From M3007 sp035299505 (lineage in GTDB: Bacteria > Bacteroidota > Bacteroidia > Chitinophagales > Saprospiraceae), in NCBI GenBank assembly GCA_035299505.1, contig DATGWL010000052.1, positions 1 to 32,290 on the forward strand: a stretch of 32,290 nucleotides of DNA. Direction: 5' to 3'. The position numbers and the translations under genes were made by a program. The notes beneath the pieces were generated by a model. The model did no database searches. It was given only the letters and a program-made list of their open reading frames with translations, and was not told the DNA's origin. The number at the start of each line of letters is the position of its first letter. The stretch's first letter is position 1. This document shows positions 7,780 through 15,141 of this stretch, piece after piece.

Positions 7780-8688
7780 ATGAGCTTACTGACTGTCGGT
7801 ACCGTTGCTTTTGATGATATTGAAACCCCTTCCGGACGCGCTGAGAAGGTGGTGGGCGGAGCCTGCACGTACATTTCTCTGGCCGCATCCTATTTTGTCA
7901 AACCTGTTCGGGTAGTATCTGTTGTTGGCGACGATTTTCCACACGAAACCTTGGAATACCTTCGTCACCGGGGTGTGGATCTGGAAGGTTTGCAAATCAA
8001 GGAAGGCGAAAAATCCTTCTTTTGGGCCGGACGCTACCATAAAAGTCTCAATACCCGCGATACCCTGGATACGCAGCTCAACGTGCTGGCCACTTTTGAT
8101 CCGATACTTCCGGAATCTTACCGCCAAAGTGACTACCTGATGCTTGGCAATCTCACCCCCATGGTGCAAATGCAGGTGCTGGAACAGCTCACGCACCGTC
8201 CGAAACTGGTGGCCCTGGATACCATGAATTTCTGGATGGATATTGCCATGGACGACCTGCGCAAGGTGCTGGAAAAAGTAGATGTACTGACCATCAACGA
8301 CGAAGAAGCCCGACAACTCTCCGGCGAGCACTCGCTGGTGCATGCCGCCCGCGCCATCCACCACATGGGCCCGAAATACCTGATCATCAAAAAGGGTGAA
8401 CACGGCGCGCTGCTGTTCCACCGCGGACAGATTTTCTTTGCCCCTGCCTTGCCCCTGGCTGAAGTAATAGACCCCACCGGCGCCGGCGATACCTTTGCGG
8501 GGGGCTTCATGGGCTATATTGCCAAAACAGGAGATATTTCTTTCGAAAACATGAAACGCGCCGTGATTTTCGGTTCAGCCATGGCGTCCTTTTGCGTAGA
8601 AAAATTTGGCATTGAACGACTCAAAGGCCTTACACCGGCCATGATCGAAAATCGCGTGGAGGAATTTGCCGAATTGGTTAAGTTTTAA
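7780..8688 (+). CDS. PfkB-family (ribokinase-like) sugar or nucleoside kinase
   Basis: The 302-residue product has the PfkB architecture. The N-terminal VVGGACTYISLA corresponds to the glycine-rich substrate lid region, and VLTINDEEARQL and LIIKKGEHGALLF are core strands. DPTGAGDTFAGGFMGYI is PfkB signature 2, with catalytic base Asp237 and the anion hole GAGD. It transfers phosphate from ATP to a sugar or nucleoside alcohol; the exact substrate is not readable. Because psuG is the nearest upstream protein gene (divergent, across the tRNA), pseudouridine kinase is possible but unproven. A flippase-like gene follows 21 nt downstream, so the two are likely one transcript. The ATG is immediately preceded by the CACTC repeat. 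Confidence 0.9.
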   Translation: MSLLTVGTVAFDDIETPSGRAEKVVGGACTYISLAASYFVKPVRVVSVVGDDFPHETLEYLRHRGVDLEGLQIKEGEKSFFWAGRYHKSLNTRDTLDTQLNVLATFDPILPESYRQSDYLMLGNLTPMVQMQVLEQLTHRPKLVALDTMNFWMDIAMDDLRKVLEKVDVLTINDEEARQLSGEHSLVHAARAIHHMGPKYLIIKKGEHGALLFHRGQIFFAPALPLAEVIDPTGAGDTFAGGFMGYIAKTGDISFENMKRAVIFGSAMASFCVEKFGIERLKGLTPAMIENRVEEFAELVKF

Positions 8689-8709
8689 CCGCCCCCTTCC
8701 CCATAAACC

Positions 8710-9783
8710 ATGAAAAATACCCCACCTGTTGCAGATGATGAACGCCAGGAATTTGTGCGTTCGATGCGACTTTCGCGCATGATCCTGCCTGTGGCATTGG
8801 GGCTGGCCGCTGTGGGGTATTTGTTTTACCGGCAATTTGATGCCGAAAAATTCCGAACCATCTCCTGGAGCGCTCACGCTTTTGCCTGGATAGGACTTGC
8901 GCTGGTGCTGTTGGTAGCCCGTCATTTTTTTTACGCATTTCGTTTAAAAACACTCACCGGAGACCAGTTTTCCTGGAAAAAATGCCTGGAACTCATAGTC
9001 ATTTGGGAGTTCAGCAGCGCACTTACTCCTACCAGTAAAGGCGGACCCTTTGTGATGCTTTTTGTACTCACCCAGGAAAAAGTACCCGCAGGCAAGACAG
9101 CCGCCGCTATTTTTTATACCATGATTTGCGATACGGGATTCTTCGTGATCCTGTTGCCTCTACTACTGAGTATTTATGGCCCGCCCATGCTTTATCCGGG
9201 TATGACGGCTTTTACGGATCAAAATCTGGCATCCAGTGTACTGTTTTTCACTTATTGCATGATGGTGTTTTACTGGACGGTGCTTATGTTTTTTGTATTC
9301 ATCAGGCCCCAATATGCCCGAAAAGCCATGCTCCGGCTGGCTGGGGTTTCCTGGTTGAAAAAATGGTCGGAAAAACTGCGTTGGTGGGGAGAGGAATTTG
9401 AACTGGCGGCCAGGGAATTAAAACAACAAAACTGGAAATATCACGCCAAGGTTATCACTGGCGCATTGGGCGCCTGGACCAGCAAGTTTTTAATGATCAA
9501 CTGCCTGATCATTGCCATTGTGCCAACCACTCCCATTGATGGCGGCACACAGGCCTTTATTTATGCCCGTTTGGTGGCCATGTTCGTCATCATGGCCTTC
9601 AGTCCAACACCTGGTGCGGCCGGATTGGCTGAAATTGCCCTGGCCGGATTTATTTCAGATTATGCACCTGCCGGAATCGGCATGATTGTAGCCATACTCT
9701 GGAGAGGAATGGCTTATTACGGTTACCTCATTGCCGGAGCCATCGTAGTGCCCGCCTGGGTTTCGGCTAGATTGAAACGATAG
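8710..9783 (+). CDS. flippase-like / lysylphosphatidylglycerol synthase transmembrane-domain protein
   Basis: The 357-residue integral membrane protein has about eight hydrophobic helices, e.g. MILPVALGLAAVGYLFY, FAWIGLALVLLVARHFFY, FFVILLPLLLSIYG and VLFFTYCMMVFYW. Motifs include EFSSALTPTSKGGP near residue 100 and FSPTPGAAGLAEIAL near 300; the P-x-x-G-G and TPGGAG-type loops are conserved in the UPF0104/MprF-like flippase family. It has no soluble lysyl transferase domain, so lipid movement rather than lysylation is the likely role. Substrate unknown. It follows the PfkB kinase by 21 nt, presumably co-transcribed. Its 3' side runs into a double hairpin repeat. Confidence 0.82.
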   Translation: MKNTPPVADDERQEFVRSMRLSRMILPVALGLAAVGYLFYRQFDAEKFRTISWSAHAFAWIGLALVLLVARHFFYAFRLKTLTGDQFSWKKCLELIVIWEFSSALTPTSKGGPFVMLFVLTQEKVPAGKTAAAIFYTMICDTGFFVILLPLLLSIYGPPMLYPGMTAFTDQNLASSVLFFTYCMMVFYWTVLMFFVFIRPQYARKAMLRLAGVSWLKKWSEKLRWWGEEFELAARELKQQNWKYHAKVITGALGAWTSKFLMINCLIIAIVPTTPIDGGTQAFIYARLVAMFVIMAFSPTPGAAGLAEIALAGFISDYAPAGIGMIVAILWRGMAYYGYLIAGAIVVPAWVSARLKR

Positions 9784-9827
9784 GGGTAGCATGGTGCAAC
9801 CTGAGCGTTGTTTTGGTGTTTTGTTTT

Positions 9828-9984
9828 TTCACCACTAAGGCACTAAGGGCACTAAGAAAATTAAGCTTAGCACCTCTTAGTGCCCTCCGTGGCTTAGTGG
9901 TAAGTATCCGTTCTTTTTCACCACTAAGGCACTAAGGGCACTTAGGTTTTTCACTCTTAGTGCCCTTAGTGCCTTAGTGGTAAA
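9828..9984. repeat. two tandem hairpins of the CACTAAGG family
   Basis: Hairpin one: CACCACTAAGGCACTAAGGG (within 9828-9856) pairs with CTTAGTGCC...GGCTTAGTGG (9866-9903). Hairpin two: nearly the same left arm (9917-9945) pairs with TTAGTGCCCTTAGTGCCTTA (within 9954-9984). Units have period about 9. The second pairing is closer to perfect. Together they fill half of the 309-bp gap between the flippase-like gene and the TPR gene. The rest (9985-10,092) holds a -7-like box and a single CGTTCAT-family arm. Confidence 0.85.
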
Positions 9985-10016
9985 CATCAACAGACTACGA
10001 ACCTGCAAACAAACGT

Positions 10017-10024
10017 TATTTTTG
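10017..10024 (+). promoter_or_regulatory. possible -7 box for the TPR gene
   Basis: TATTTTTG matches TAnnTTTG exactly, but I see no TTG at the expected distance upstream. A start near 10,030 would give a leader of about 60 nt containing the CGTTCAT-type repeat arm. Confidence 0.4.
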
Positions 10025-10092
10025 CCCTCCCAAACTTTACAACCTAACGAACATCCTCCATCGTTCATCGTCCACCGTCTAACCTCCAACCC

Positions 10093-11913
10093 ATGCCATA
10101 CGCAATGTTGAAGTCGCTATCTATCATATTGGTTTTTACCCTGTTTGGCGGAGTTTTGTCGGCCCAAACAGCGGATCCGAATTTGGCCAATCAATATTTT
10201 TCGGATGGAGAATTTGAAAAAGCAGCTGCTTTATACGCTCAACTGGTGGAAAAAGAGCGTCGCAGTGATTACTATTTCACGCGCTACATTGAGTGTTTGA
10301 CCAAACTGGAAAAGTGGGACGATGCGGAAAAAGCAGTAAAAAAACAGATTAAGGAACAGCCGGAAAACAACGTTTTGTTTGTGGTATATGGTCAGATTTT
10401 CGAAGAACAGGGCAAAAATACCGAAGCAGAAACGCAATACCAGAAAGCCATCGACAAGATGGCATCTGATTATGCCGCAGTGATTCGTTTGGCCAATATG
10501 TTCCAAAATGAATCCAAATACGACTATGCGGTTAAAACATACGAACGCGGCGCACAACTCACCAGAGACCCTAATCGCTTTGCTTACAACCTCGGCGATT
10601 TGTACCGTCGAAAAGGAGAGCCGGTAAAAATGACCGAGCAATACCTCAATGCGCTGGAGTCGGATCCCGGAAAATTGCCTTCCCTGCAAACCATTTTTGC
10701 CCGTACCCTCGGACCGGAAGATTTACAGGAGCTGCAAACCCAATTATATGCCCGTATTCAGCAAAATGAAAATCCGGATTATATAGAACTCCTGGCCTGG
10801 TCGTTTGTGCAACGCAAGGATTTCAAAAGCGCATTGCGCCAGTATAAAGCCCTGGATAAACGTCTGGGTGAAAGCGGTCAGCGTGTGATGCGTTTGGCCG
10901 ACGATGCCGCAGAAGCCAAGGATTATGAAACGGCTATTGCGGCCTACGAATACGTAATGACAGAAAAAGGGCAAACCAGTCCGTTTTTCTACGATGCCAA
11001 ACGGGAGGCCATGCAATGCCGTCGCCGGAAAATTACGGAAGGATTCCAATACACTCAGCAGGACCTTACTCTGCTGGAGGCAGAATACGAACAGTTTTTG
11101 AGCCAGTACGGCAAAACCAAGCTCAGTGCAGGCATCATCATGCAATTGGCCGATCTGGAGGCAATCTACATGCGCAACCTGCCTAAAGCCATTCAATTGC
11201 TGGAAGACCTGAAACAAACACCCGGGCTGCCGCCTGATCTGGTGGCCAGACTCAAACTCAACCTGGGCGATTTTTACCTCATGGATGGCGATATCTGGGA
11301 GAGCACCTTGCTGTATAGTCAGGTGGATAAGGCTTACAAGGAAGATACCATTGGGCAGGAAGCCAGGTTTAAAAATGCCCGGTTGTCGTACTTCAATGGC
11401 GATTTCCAGTGGGCTCAGGCACAATTTGACGTATTGAAAGCTTCGACGTCCAAAATGATTGCCAACGATGCCCTGGATCTTTCCGTGTTTATCATGGACA
11501 ATCTGAACCTGGACACTACTTCAGATGCCATTTCCCTGTATGCTTCTGCTGAAATGCTGGTGCTGCAAAACCGTTTCGACGAGGCATTTTTGAAGCTGGA
11601 TACCCTGGCACGGGATTTCCCGGAACATTCGCTGCAAGACGATATTCTGTACCTTAAAGCACGCATCTGGGAAAAACAACGGGACTACCAAAAAGCCATT
11701 CCGCTCTATGAGGAAGTGGCTGAAAAATACAAAGACGATATCCGTGCCGACAACTCGCTCTTCGCTCTGGCCCAGATTTATGAGTTTCGGATGAATGATA
11801 CGGAGAAAGCCAAAGGCATTTATGAAAAGATATTCCTGGATTATTCCGGCAGTGTTTTTGCTGTAGATGCCCGGAAGCGATTCCGGATACTCAGAGGGGA
11901 TAAAGTGCAGTAG
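10093..11913 (+). CDS. secreted tetratricopeptide-repeat protein
   Basis: The 606-residue product has a signal peptide (MLKSLSIILVFTLFGGVLSAQ). A second in-frame ATG at 10,105 gives a tidier N-terminus and may be the true start. TPR-type helical pairs run through most of the chain: ANQYFSDGEFEKAAALYAQL, YGQIFEEQGKNTEAETQY, LGDLYRRKGEPVKMTEQYL, LGDFYLMDGDIWESTLLYSQ, and at the end QKAIPLYEEVAEKYKDD and NDTEKAKGIYEKIFLDY. TPR arrays hold protein partners; this one would sit in the periplasm. The partner is unknown. C-terminal units resemble those of YbgF/TolA-associated proteins, which is only a hint. The gene stands alone between repeat-filled gaps. Confidence 0.85.
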   Translation: MPYAMLKSLSIILVFTLFGGVLSAQTADPNLANQYFSDGEFEKAAALYAQLVEKERRSDYYFTRYIECLTKLEKWDDAEKAVKKQIKEQPENNVLFVVYGQIFEEQGKNTEAETQYQKAIDKMASDYAAVIRLANMFQNESKYDYAVKTYERGAQLTRDPNRFAYNLGDLYRRKGEPVKMTEQYLNALESDPGKLPSLQTIFARTLGPEDLQELQTQLYARIQQNENPDYIELLAWSFVQRKDFKSALRQYKALDKRLGESGQRVMRLADDAAEAKDYETAIAAYEYVMTEKGQTSPFFYDAKREAMQCRRRKITEGFQYTQQDLTLLEAEYEQFLSQYGKTKLSAGIIMQLADLEAIYMRNLPKAIQLLEDLKQTPGLPPDLVARLKLNLGDFYLMDGDIWESTLLYSQVDKAYKEDTIGQEARFKNARLSYFNGDFQWAQAQFDVLKASTSKMIANDALDLSVFIMDNLNLDTTSDAISLYASAEMLVLQNRFDEAFLKLDTLARDFPEHSLQDDILYLKARIWEKQRDYQKAIPLYEEVAEKYKDDIRADNSLFALAQIYEFRMNDTEKAKGIYEKIFLDYSGSVFAVDARKRFRILRGDKVQ

Positions 11914-11914
11914 T

Positions 11915-11960
11915 GAGTGTTTGAGTGCCTGAGTGTTTAAGTGTTTGAGTTGGCGTTCGG
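11915..11960 (-). repeat. single arm of the CACTCAAA/GAGTGTTT family
   Basis: GAGTGTTT-GAGTGCCT-GAGTGTTT-AAGTGTTT units (period 8) end in GAGTTGGCGTTCGG, the reverse complement of the conserved AACGCCAACTC end seen at about 7717, 18,710 and 30,025. It starts 2 nt after the TPR gene stop. Confidence 0.75.
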
Positions 11961-11987
11961 CTTGGATTTATCTGTAGTCACTGCTAT

Positions 11988-12152
11988 GAGCATGTTGGGG
12001 ATTTTCTGACGGAGTCAAAAATTTGAGTTTTTTTCGTCAGTTTTTTCGTTTTTGAAGAAGCATCCCGATTACTCGGGACGTGACTGAAAAAAGGTGAAAA
12101 ATGGCGGAATAAGGACAGTTTTTGGCCCGGCAAGAAAATCCCCAACATGCTC
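11988..12152. mobile_element. 165-bp MITE-like element with 20-bp perfect terminal inverted repeats
   Basis: GAGCATGTTGGGGATTTTCT (11,988-12,007) is exactly reverse-complemented at 12,133-12,152. The interior is A/T-rich and contains a hairpin TCCCGATTACTCGGGA (~12,063-12,078) but no open reading frame of note. A TA dinucleotide lies next to each end, which would suit an IS630/mariner-type target, but no clear longer target duplication is visible. No transposase is present, so it would be a non-autonomous element or a large regulatory hairpin. Confidence 0.6.
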
Positions 12153-12170
12153 TAAGTATGCAAATGGTCT

Positions 12171-12207
12171 TGCTTCGCGAATTTTGCGTTCTTCGCGGTG
12201 AACCTAA
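12171..12207. repeat. single degenerate arm of the CGCGAAGTACGC family
   Basis: TTGCTTCGCGAATTTTGCGT followed by TCTTCGCGGTGAACC resembles the right arm of the hairpins before pheS and the DtxR-type regulator. No left arm is found nearby. It ends 12 nt before the DUF1801 ATG; a weak -7-like TATCTTTA sits directly before that ATG. Confidence 0.55.
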
Positions 12208-12219
12208 ATCTATCTTTAC

Positions 12220-12600
12220 ATGAACACCATTGACGCCTATATTTCCACTCACCCGGAAGAAATTCAGGAATTACTGGAAAAAGTAAGATTATTGATCCGG
12301 GAACATGCGCCCGGTGCTACGGAAGACATCAAATATGGCATTCCAACCTTTATTCTGAACGGGAATTTGGTGCATTTCGCAGCTTTCAAACACCATATCG
12401 GCTTTTACCCTGCCCCCAGTGGTCTGGTGGAATTTGCCGATGAACTCGCACCCTACAAGGCCGGCAAAGGATCTGTGCAATTTCCGCTGGATCAACCCTT
12501 GCCGCTGGAACTTATCCGCAAAATTGTAGCGTTTCGCGTAGCAGAAAACCTGGCTAAAAAAGCCTCCAAGAAAAAGAAGCCCCAGAATGCCCCGGAATGA
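12220..12600 (+). CDS. DUF1801-family protein (YdhG/iron-chaperone-like fold)
   Basis: The 126-residue product matches DUF1801: an N-terminal helix (MNTIDAYISTHPEEIQELLE), then the family hallmark IKYGIPTFILNGNLVHFAAFKHHIGFYPAPSG around residues 39-69, then GKGSVQFPLDQPLPLELIRKIVAFR. The C-terminus is a lysine-rich tail (KKASKKKKPQ). Members have a frataxin-like fold, and some have been proposed to bind iron; the biochemical role is unsettled. Cytoplasmic. It precedes pheS by 111 nt with a hairpin between them, so co-transcription with pheS is uncertain. Confidence 0.88.
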   Translation: MNTIDAYISTHPEEIQELLEKVRLLIREHAPGATEDIKYGIPTFILNGNLVHFAAFKHHIGFYPAPSGLVEFADELAPYKAGKGSVQFPLDQPLPLELIRKIVAFRVAENLAKKASKKKKPQNAPE

Positions 12601-12630
12601 GGGAGGAATTTGGGAACTTTGCGGAAATAT

Positions 12631-12696
12631 TCACCGCGAAGTACGCAAAGCGCGCAAATAAAATCTCCTTTGCGCACTTTGCGTACTTCGCGGTGA
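12631..12696. repeat. 28-bp inverted repeat (CGCGAAGTACGC family) just upstream of pheS
   Basis: TCACCGCGAAGTACGCAAAG... (12,631-12,658) pairs with its reverse complement at 12,669-12,696 with one mismatch and a 10-nt loop. The 3' end of the stem is 15 nt before the pheS ATG. A nearly identical hairpin occurs at 29,114-29,182, before the DtxR-type regulator. Confidence 0.9.
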
Positions 12697-12711
12697 TTCT
12701 CACTTACCACC

Positions 12712-13743
12712 ATGTCAGACATATTCGAAAAAGCGGAGCTGGTTTTAGCTGAAATCAATGCGAAAGCGCCGGCTAATGCGGCAGAACTGGAAGCTTTCCG
12801 GATCCAGTACCTCGGTACCAAAGGCCTGATCAAGGGCCTGATGGAAGAAATGCGCAATGTTCCCAATGAGCGCAAACGCGATTACGGTCAACTCATGAAC
12901 CGGCTCAAACAGGAAGCCGAAACCAAACACGATACGCTCAAGGAAGCTTTCGAAGCGCAGGCACAAAATGCCGCAGGCAGCGCACTCGACCTCAGTGCTC
13001 CCGGCGAACCCATGCCCTTGGGATCGCGTCACCCTGTAGCGGTGACCATGAACAGAATTGTGGAAATTTTCACCCGCATGGGCTTCAGTGTAGCCGACGG
13101 ACCAGAAATTGAAGACGATTGGCACAATTTCACGGCCATGAATACGCCGGAAGACCACCCTGCCCGCGATATGCAGGATACTTTCTACGTGGTGGATGCC
13201 CCGGGTATGCTCCTGCGCACGCACACCTCGCCCGTACAAGCGCGCGTGATGGAAAACCGCAAACCACCCATCCGCATTATCGCGCCGGGCCGTGTATACC
13301 GGAATGAAACCATCTCTACACGCTCTCACGCTCAATTCCATCAGGTAGAGGGGTTGTACATCGATGAAGGCGTTTCCTTCGCCGATTTGAAACAAACGCT
13401 CCTGTACTTTGCCCAGGAAATGTTCGGCGCAACCAAAATTCGCCTGCGACCTTCCTTCTTCCCGTTCACGGAACCTTCCGCTGAAATGGATATCTGGCTC
13501 GGCACGGATACCGAAAAAAACTACCGGCTCACCAAAGGCACCGGCTGGCTGGAAATTCTCGGCTGCGGTATGGTAGACCCTCAGGTACTGGAAAACTGTG
13601 GTATTGATTCCAAAAAATACAGCGGCTTTGCCTTCGGTATGGGCATTGAACGCCAGGCCCTGCGTTTGTACGAAATTGGGGATATCCGTCTCCTCTTCGA
13701 AAATGATGTGCGCTTCCTCAGGCAGTTCGCCTCAGCTATGTAA
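12712..13743 (+). CDS. pheS: phenylalanine--tRNA ligase alpha subunit
   Basis: The 343-residue product is a standard-length PheS. An N-terminal coiled-coil (~1-90) is followed by the class II core: GSRHPVAVTMNRIVEIFTRM, HPARDMQDTFYV, the motif-2 region RVYRNETISTRSHAQFHQ, PFTEPSAEMDIW, and motif 3 FGMGIERQALRLYEIGDIR. With PheT it attaches phenylalanine to tRNA-Phe in the cytoplasm. pheT is not adjacent here; the gene is followed by a long hairpin and a convergent gene. It is separated from the upstream DUF1801 gene by an inverted repeat that would place a stable hairpin directly before the start codon. Confidence 0.98.
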   Translation: MSDIFEKAELVLAEINAKAPANAAELEAFRIQYLGTKGLIKGLMEEMRNVPNERKRDYGQLMNRLKQEAETKHDTLKEAFEAQAQNAAGSALDLSAPGEPMPLGSRHPVAVTMNRIVEIFTRMGFSVADGPEIEDDWHNFTAMNTPEDHPARDMQDTFYVVDAPGMLLRTHTSPVQARVMENRKPPIRIIAPGRVYRNETISTRSHAQFHQVEGLYIDEGVSFADLKQTLLYFAQEMFGATKIRLRPSFFPFTEPSAEMDIWLGTDTEKNYRLTKGTGWLEILGCGMVDPQVLENCGIDSKKYSGFAFGMGIERQALRLYEIGDIRLLFENDVRFLRQFASAM

Positions 13744-14005
13744 AAGGCGCTAAGCGAACAAAAGGCACAAAGGCACAAAGGCGCGAAGACGCTAAAGAAC
13801 AAAGGCACTAAGACGCCAAAGCACAAAGGCACTAAGACGCCAAGGCTCAAAGACACGAAGCGCAGGCCGAAGGCCTGCGCTTCGCATTTAGCAGCGAAGC
13901 TGCTTGAAACTTCGCGTCTTAGTGTCTTCGCGCCTTGGTGTCTCCGCGTCTTAGTGTCTCCGCGTCAACGCACCTTTGTGCCTTTTGTACGCTTAGCGCC
14001 TTCTC
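13744..14005. repeat. 262-bp stop-to-stop inverted tandem repeat
   Basis: The left arm consists of AAGGCACAAAGGCGCGAAG-like units (period 8-9). The right arm (~13,908-14,003) is the imperfect reverse complement (TTCGCGTCTTAGTGTC and similar). In the middle are two perfect small hairpins, both with a GAA loop: GAAGCGCAGGCC/GGCCTGCGCTTC and AGCAGC/GCTGCT. The block begins right after the pheS stop and ends at the stop of the convergent DUF3078 gene, so it is the whole intergenic region and probably ends transcription from both sides. Confidence 0.9.
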
Positions 14006-14968
14006 TTAGAAAATCATGTTGTACTTCAGCAGGAAACCGCCGATGTAAGCGGGTTTCAGGCCCAGGTACGGACGAATAGCATCAGGTGTTGTGCCAGCCG
14101 GGATTTTTTCTACCTGTACCAGGGTAAAGTGGTCGTAGAATACATCGCCAAAGAGTCCGAGGGCAAGACCTTTGAAAATCTGGATATCCAGGGCGTTTTG
14201 CCACAACACATTGCCGTTCAGGTTTTGACGGTAGTCGGCAAACCAGGCAATTTTGGAGCTGATGGCTACACGATCCTTGAAGTATTTGTTGGTGTAGGCT
14301 GCTTTCAGGGAGTAGCCCATCTGGAACCGACTGTTTTTACCTTCTTCGTTGCCCAAAGGTTGACCGGAGAGGCCGGCCAGTGTGTCATTTCCTACATAAA
14401 TGAGGTTGAAACTGGCTGGAGAAAGGAAAAAAGTCAGATTTGGAGTGGGTTTGTAATCCAAACCCGGAGCAATAGCAAAACGAGCAGGAGAAAGAAACTC
14501 CGAAAGCAGGTCTTCACTTTCACCTTTGATGACATTGCCAGAGTAAGTAGGCAGCAACTGAGATTCAGCAGTTGCATCAACAGCAGCAAAGAGCTTGTCT
14601 TTCAGGATGTTGTAGCCAAAACGTGAGCCCAGACGCAAGATGTCGAGGTTTTTTTGGAATGGGTTGATGCTGCCATCTTCTTTGGTTTTATTGCCAATAC
14701 GTTGCGCAGCAAGCTGGAGCATACCACTGTTGTTCCAGAAGTATTTTCCTTGTTTGTTGTTGGCAAAAAGGTTTACCATGCCGCCAAAACCGACGCGGTT
14801 GTCGCCGGCGCCCAAACGTGGGTTGCCGAGGAATGTGCCAGCCAGGTCAACGCCCAGGCTGCCGCCAAAGTCCCAGCCGAGTTTTTCTTCAGCAGGTGCG
14901 GCCGGCGCTTGTGCCAGCGAAATTTGAATGCTTAAAAAGACGAGTAGAAGGGTGGATAATGATTTCAT
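14006..14968 (-). CDS. DUF3078 outer-membrane protein
   Basis: The 320-residue product starts with a signal peptide (MKSLSTLLLVFLSIQISLAQ). It continues with family features of DUF3078: GWDFGGSLGVDLAGTF, GKYFWNNSGMLQLAAQRIG, PGLDYKPTPNLTFFLSPASF near residue 175, and alternating beta-strands to the C-terminal KYNMIF. A terminal Phe again fits an outer-membrane barrel. DUF3078 proteins are Bacteroidota-specific; function unknown. Transcribed alone, convergent with pheS. No clear promoter found; T-rich stretches upstream could contain one. Confidence 0.88.
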   Translation of the reverse strand: MKSLSTLLLVFLSIQISLAQAPAAPAEEKLGWDFGGSLGVDLAGTFLGNPRLGAGDNRVGFGGMVNLFANNKQGKYFWNNSGMLQLAAQRIGNKTKEDGSINPFQKNLDILRLGSRFGYNILKDKLFAAVDATAESQLLPTYSGNVIKGESEDLLSEFLSPARFAIAPGLDYKPTPNLTFFLSPASFNLIYVGNDTLAGLSGQPLGNEEGKNSRFQMGYSLKAAYTNKYFKDRVAISSKIAWFADYRQNLNGNVLWQNALDIQIFKGLALGLFGDVFYDHFTLVQVEKIPAGTTPDAIRPYLGLKPAYIGGFLLKYNMIF

Positions 14969-15050
14969 GATTGAAATGCGTTAATGTGATCAGTGAAAAA
15001 AAAGTCGCCCTGCAGAAATCATCTACTGCAAGGCGTACCTGCCGTTTAAA

Positions 15051-15089
15051 GTGCGTCTAAAAAAACGATTTTTTTCAGACACACCCTAA
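15051..15089. repeat. hairpin sharing the insertion-like end of 123-141
   Basis: GTGCGTCTAAAAAAA (15,051-15,065) faces TTTTTTTCAGACACAC (15,069-15,084) with one bulge and one mismatch. Positions 15,071-15,089 equal the hydrolase-associated 19-mer at 18 of 19. It lies between DUF1800 (ending 15,142, minus) and DUF3078 (starting 14,968, minus), so it may also stop DUF1800 transcripts. The rest of 14,969-15,141 holds only a small palindrome TGGTCACTGACCA (15,114-15,126). Confidence 0.6.
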
Positions 15090-15141
15090 GACGGCGCAAA
15101 AATGAAAAGTTTCTGGTCACTGACCAACTATTCGCATTTAC

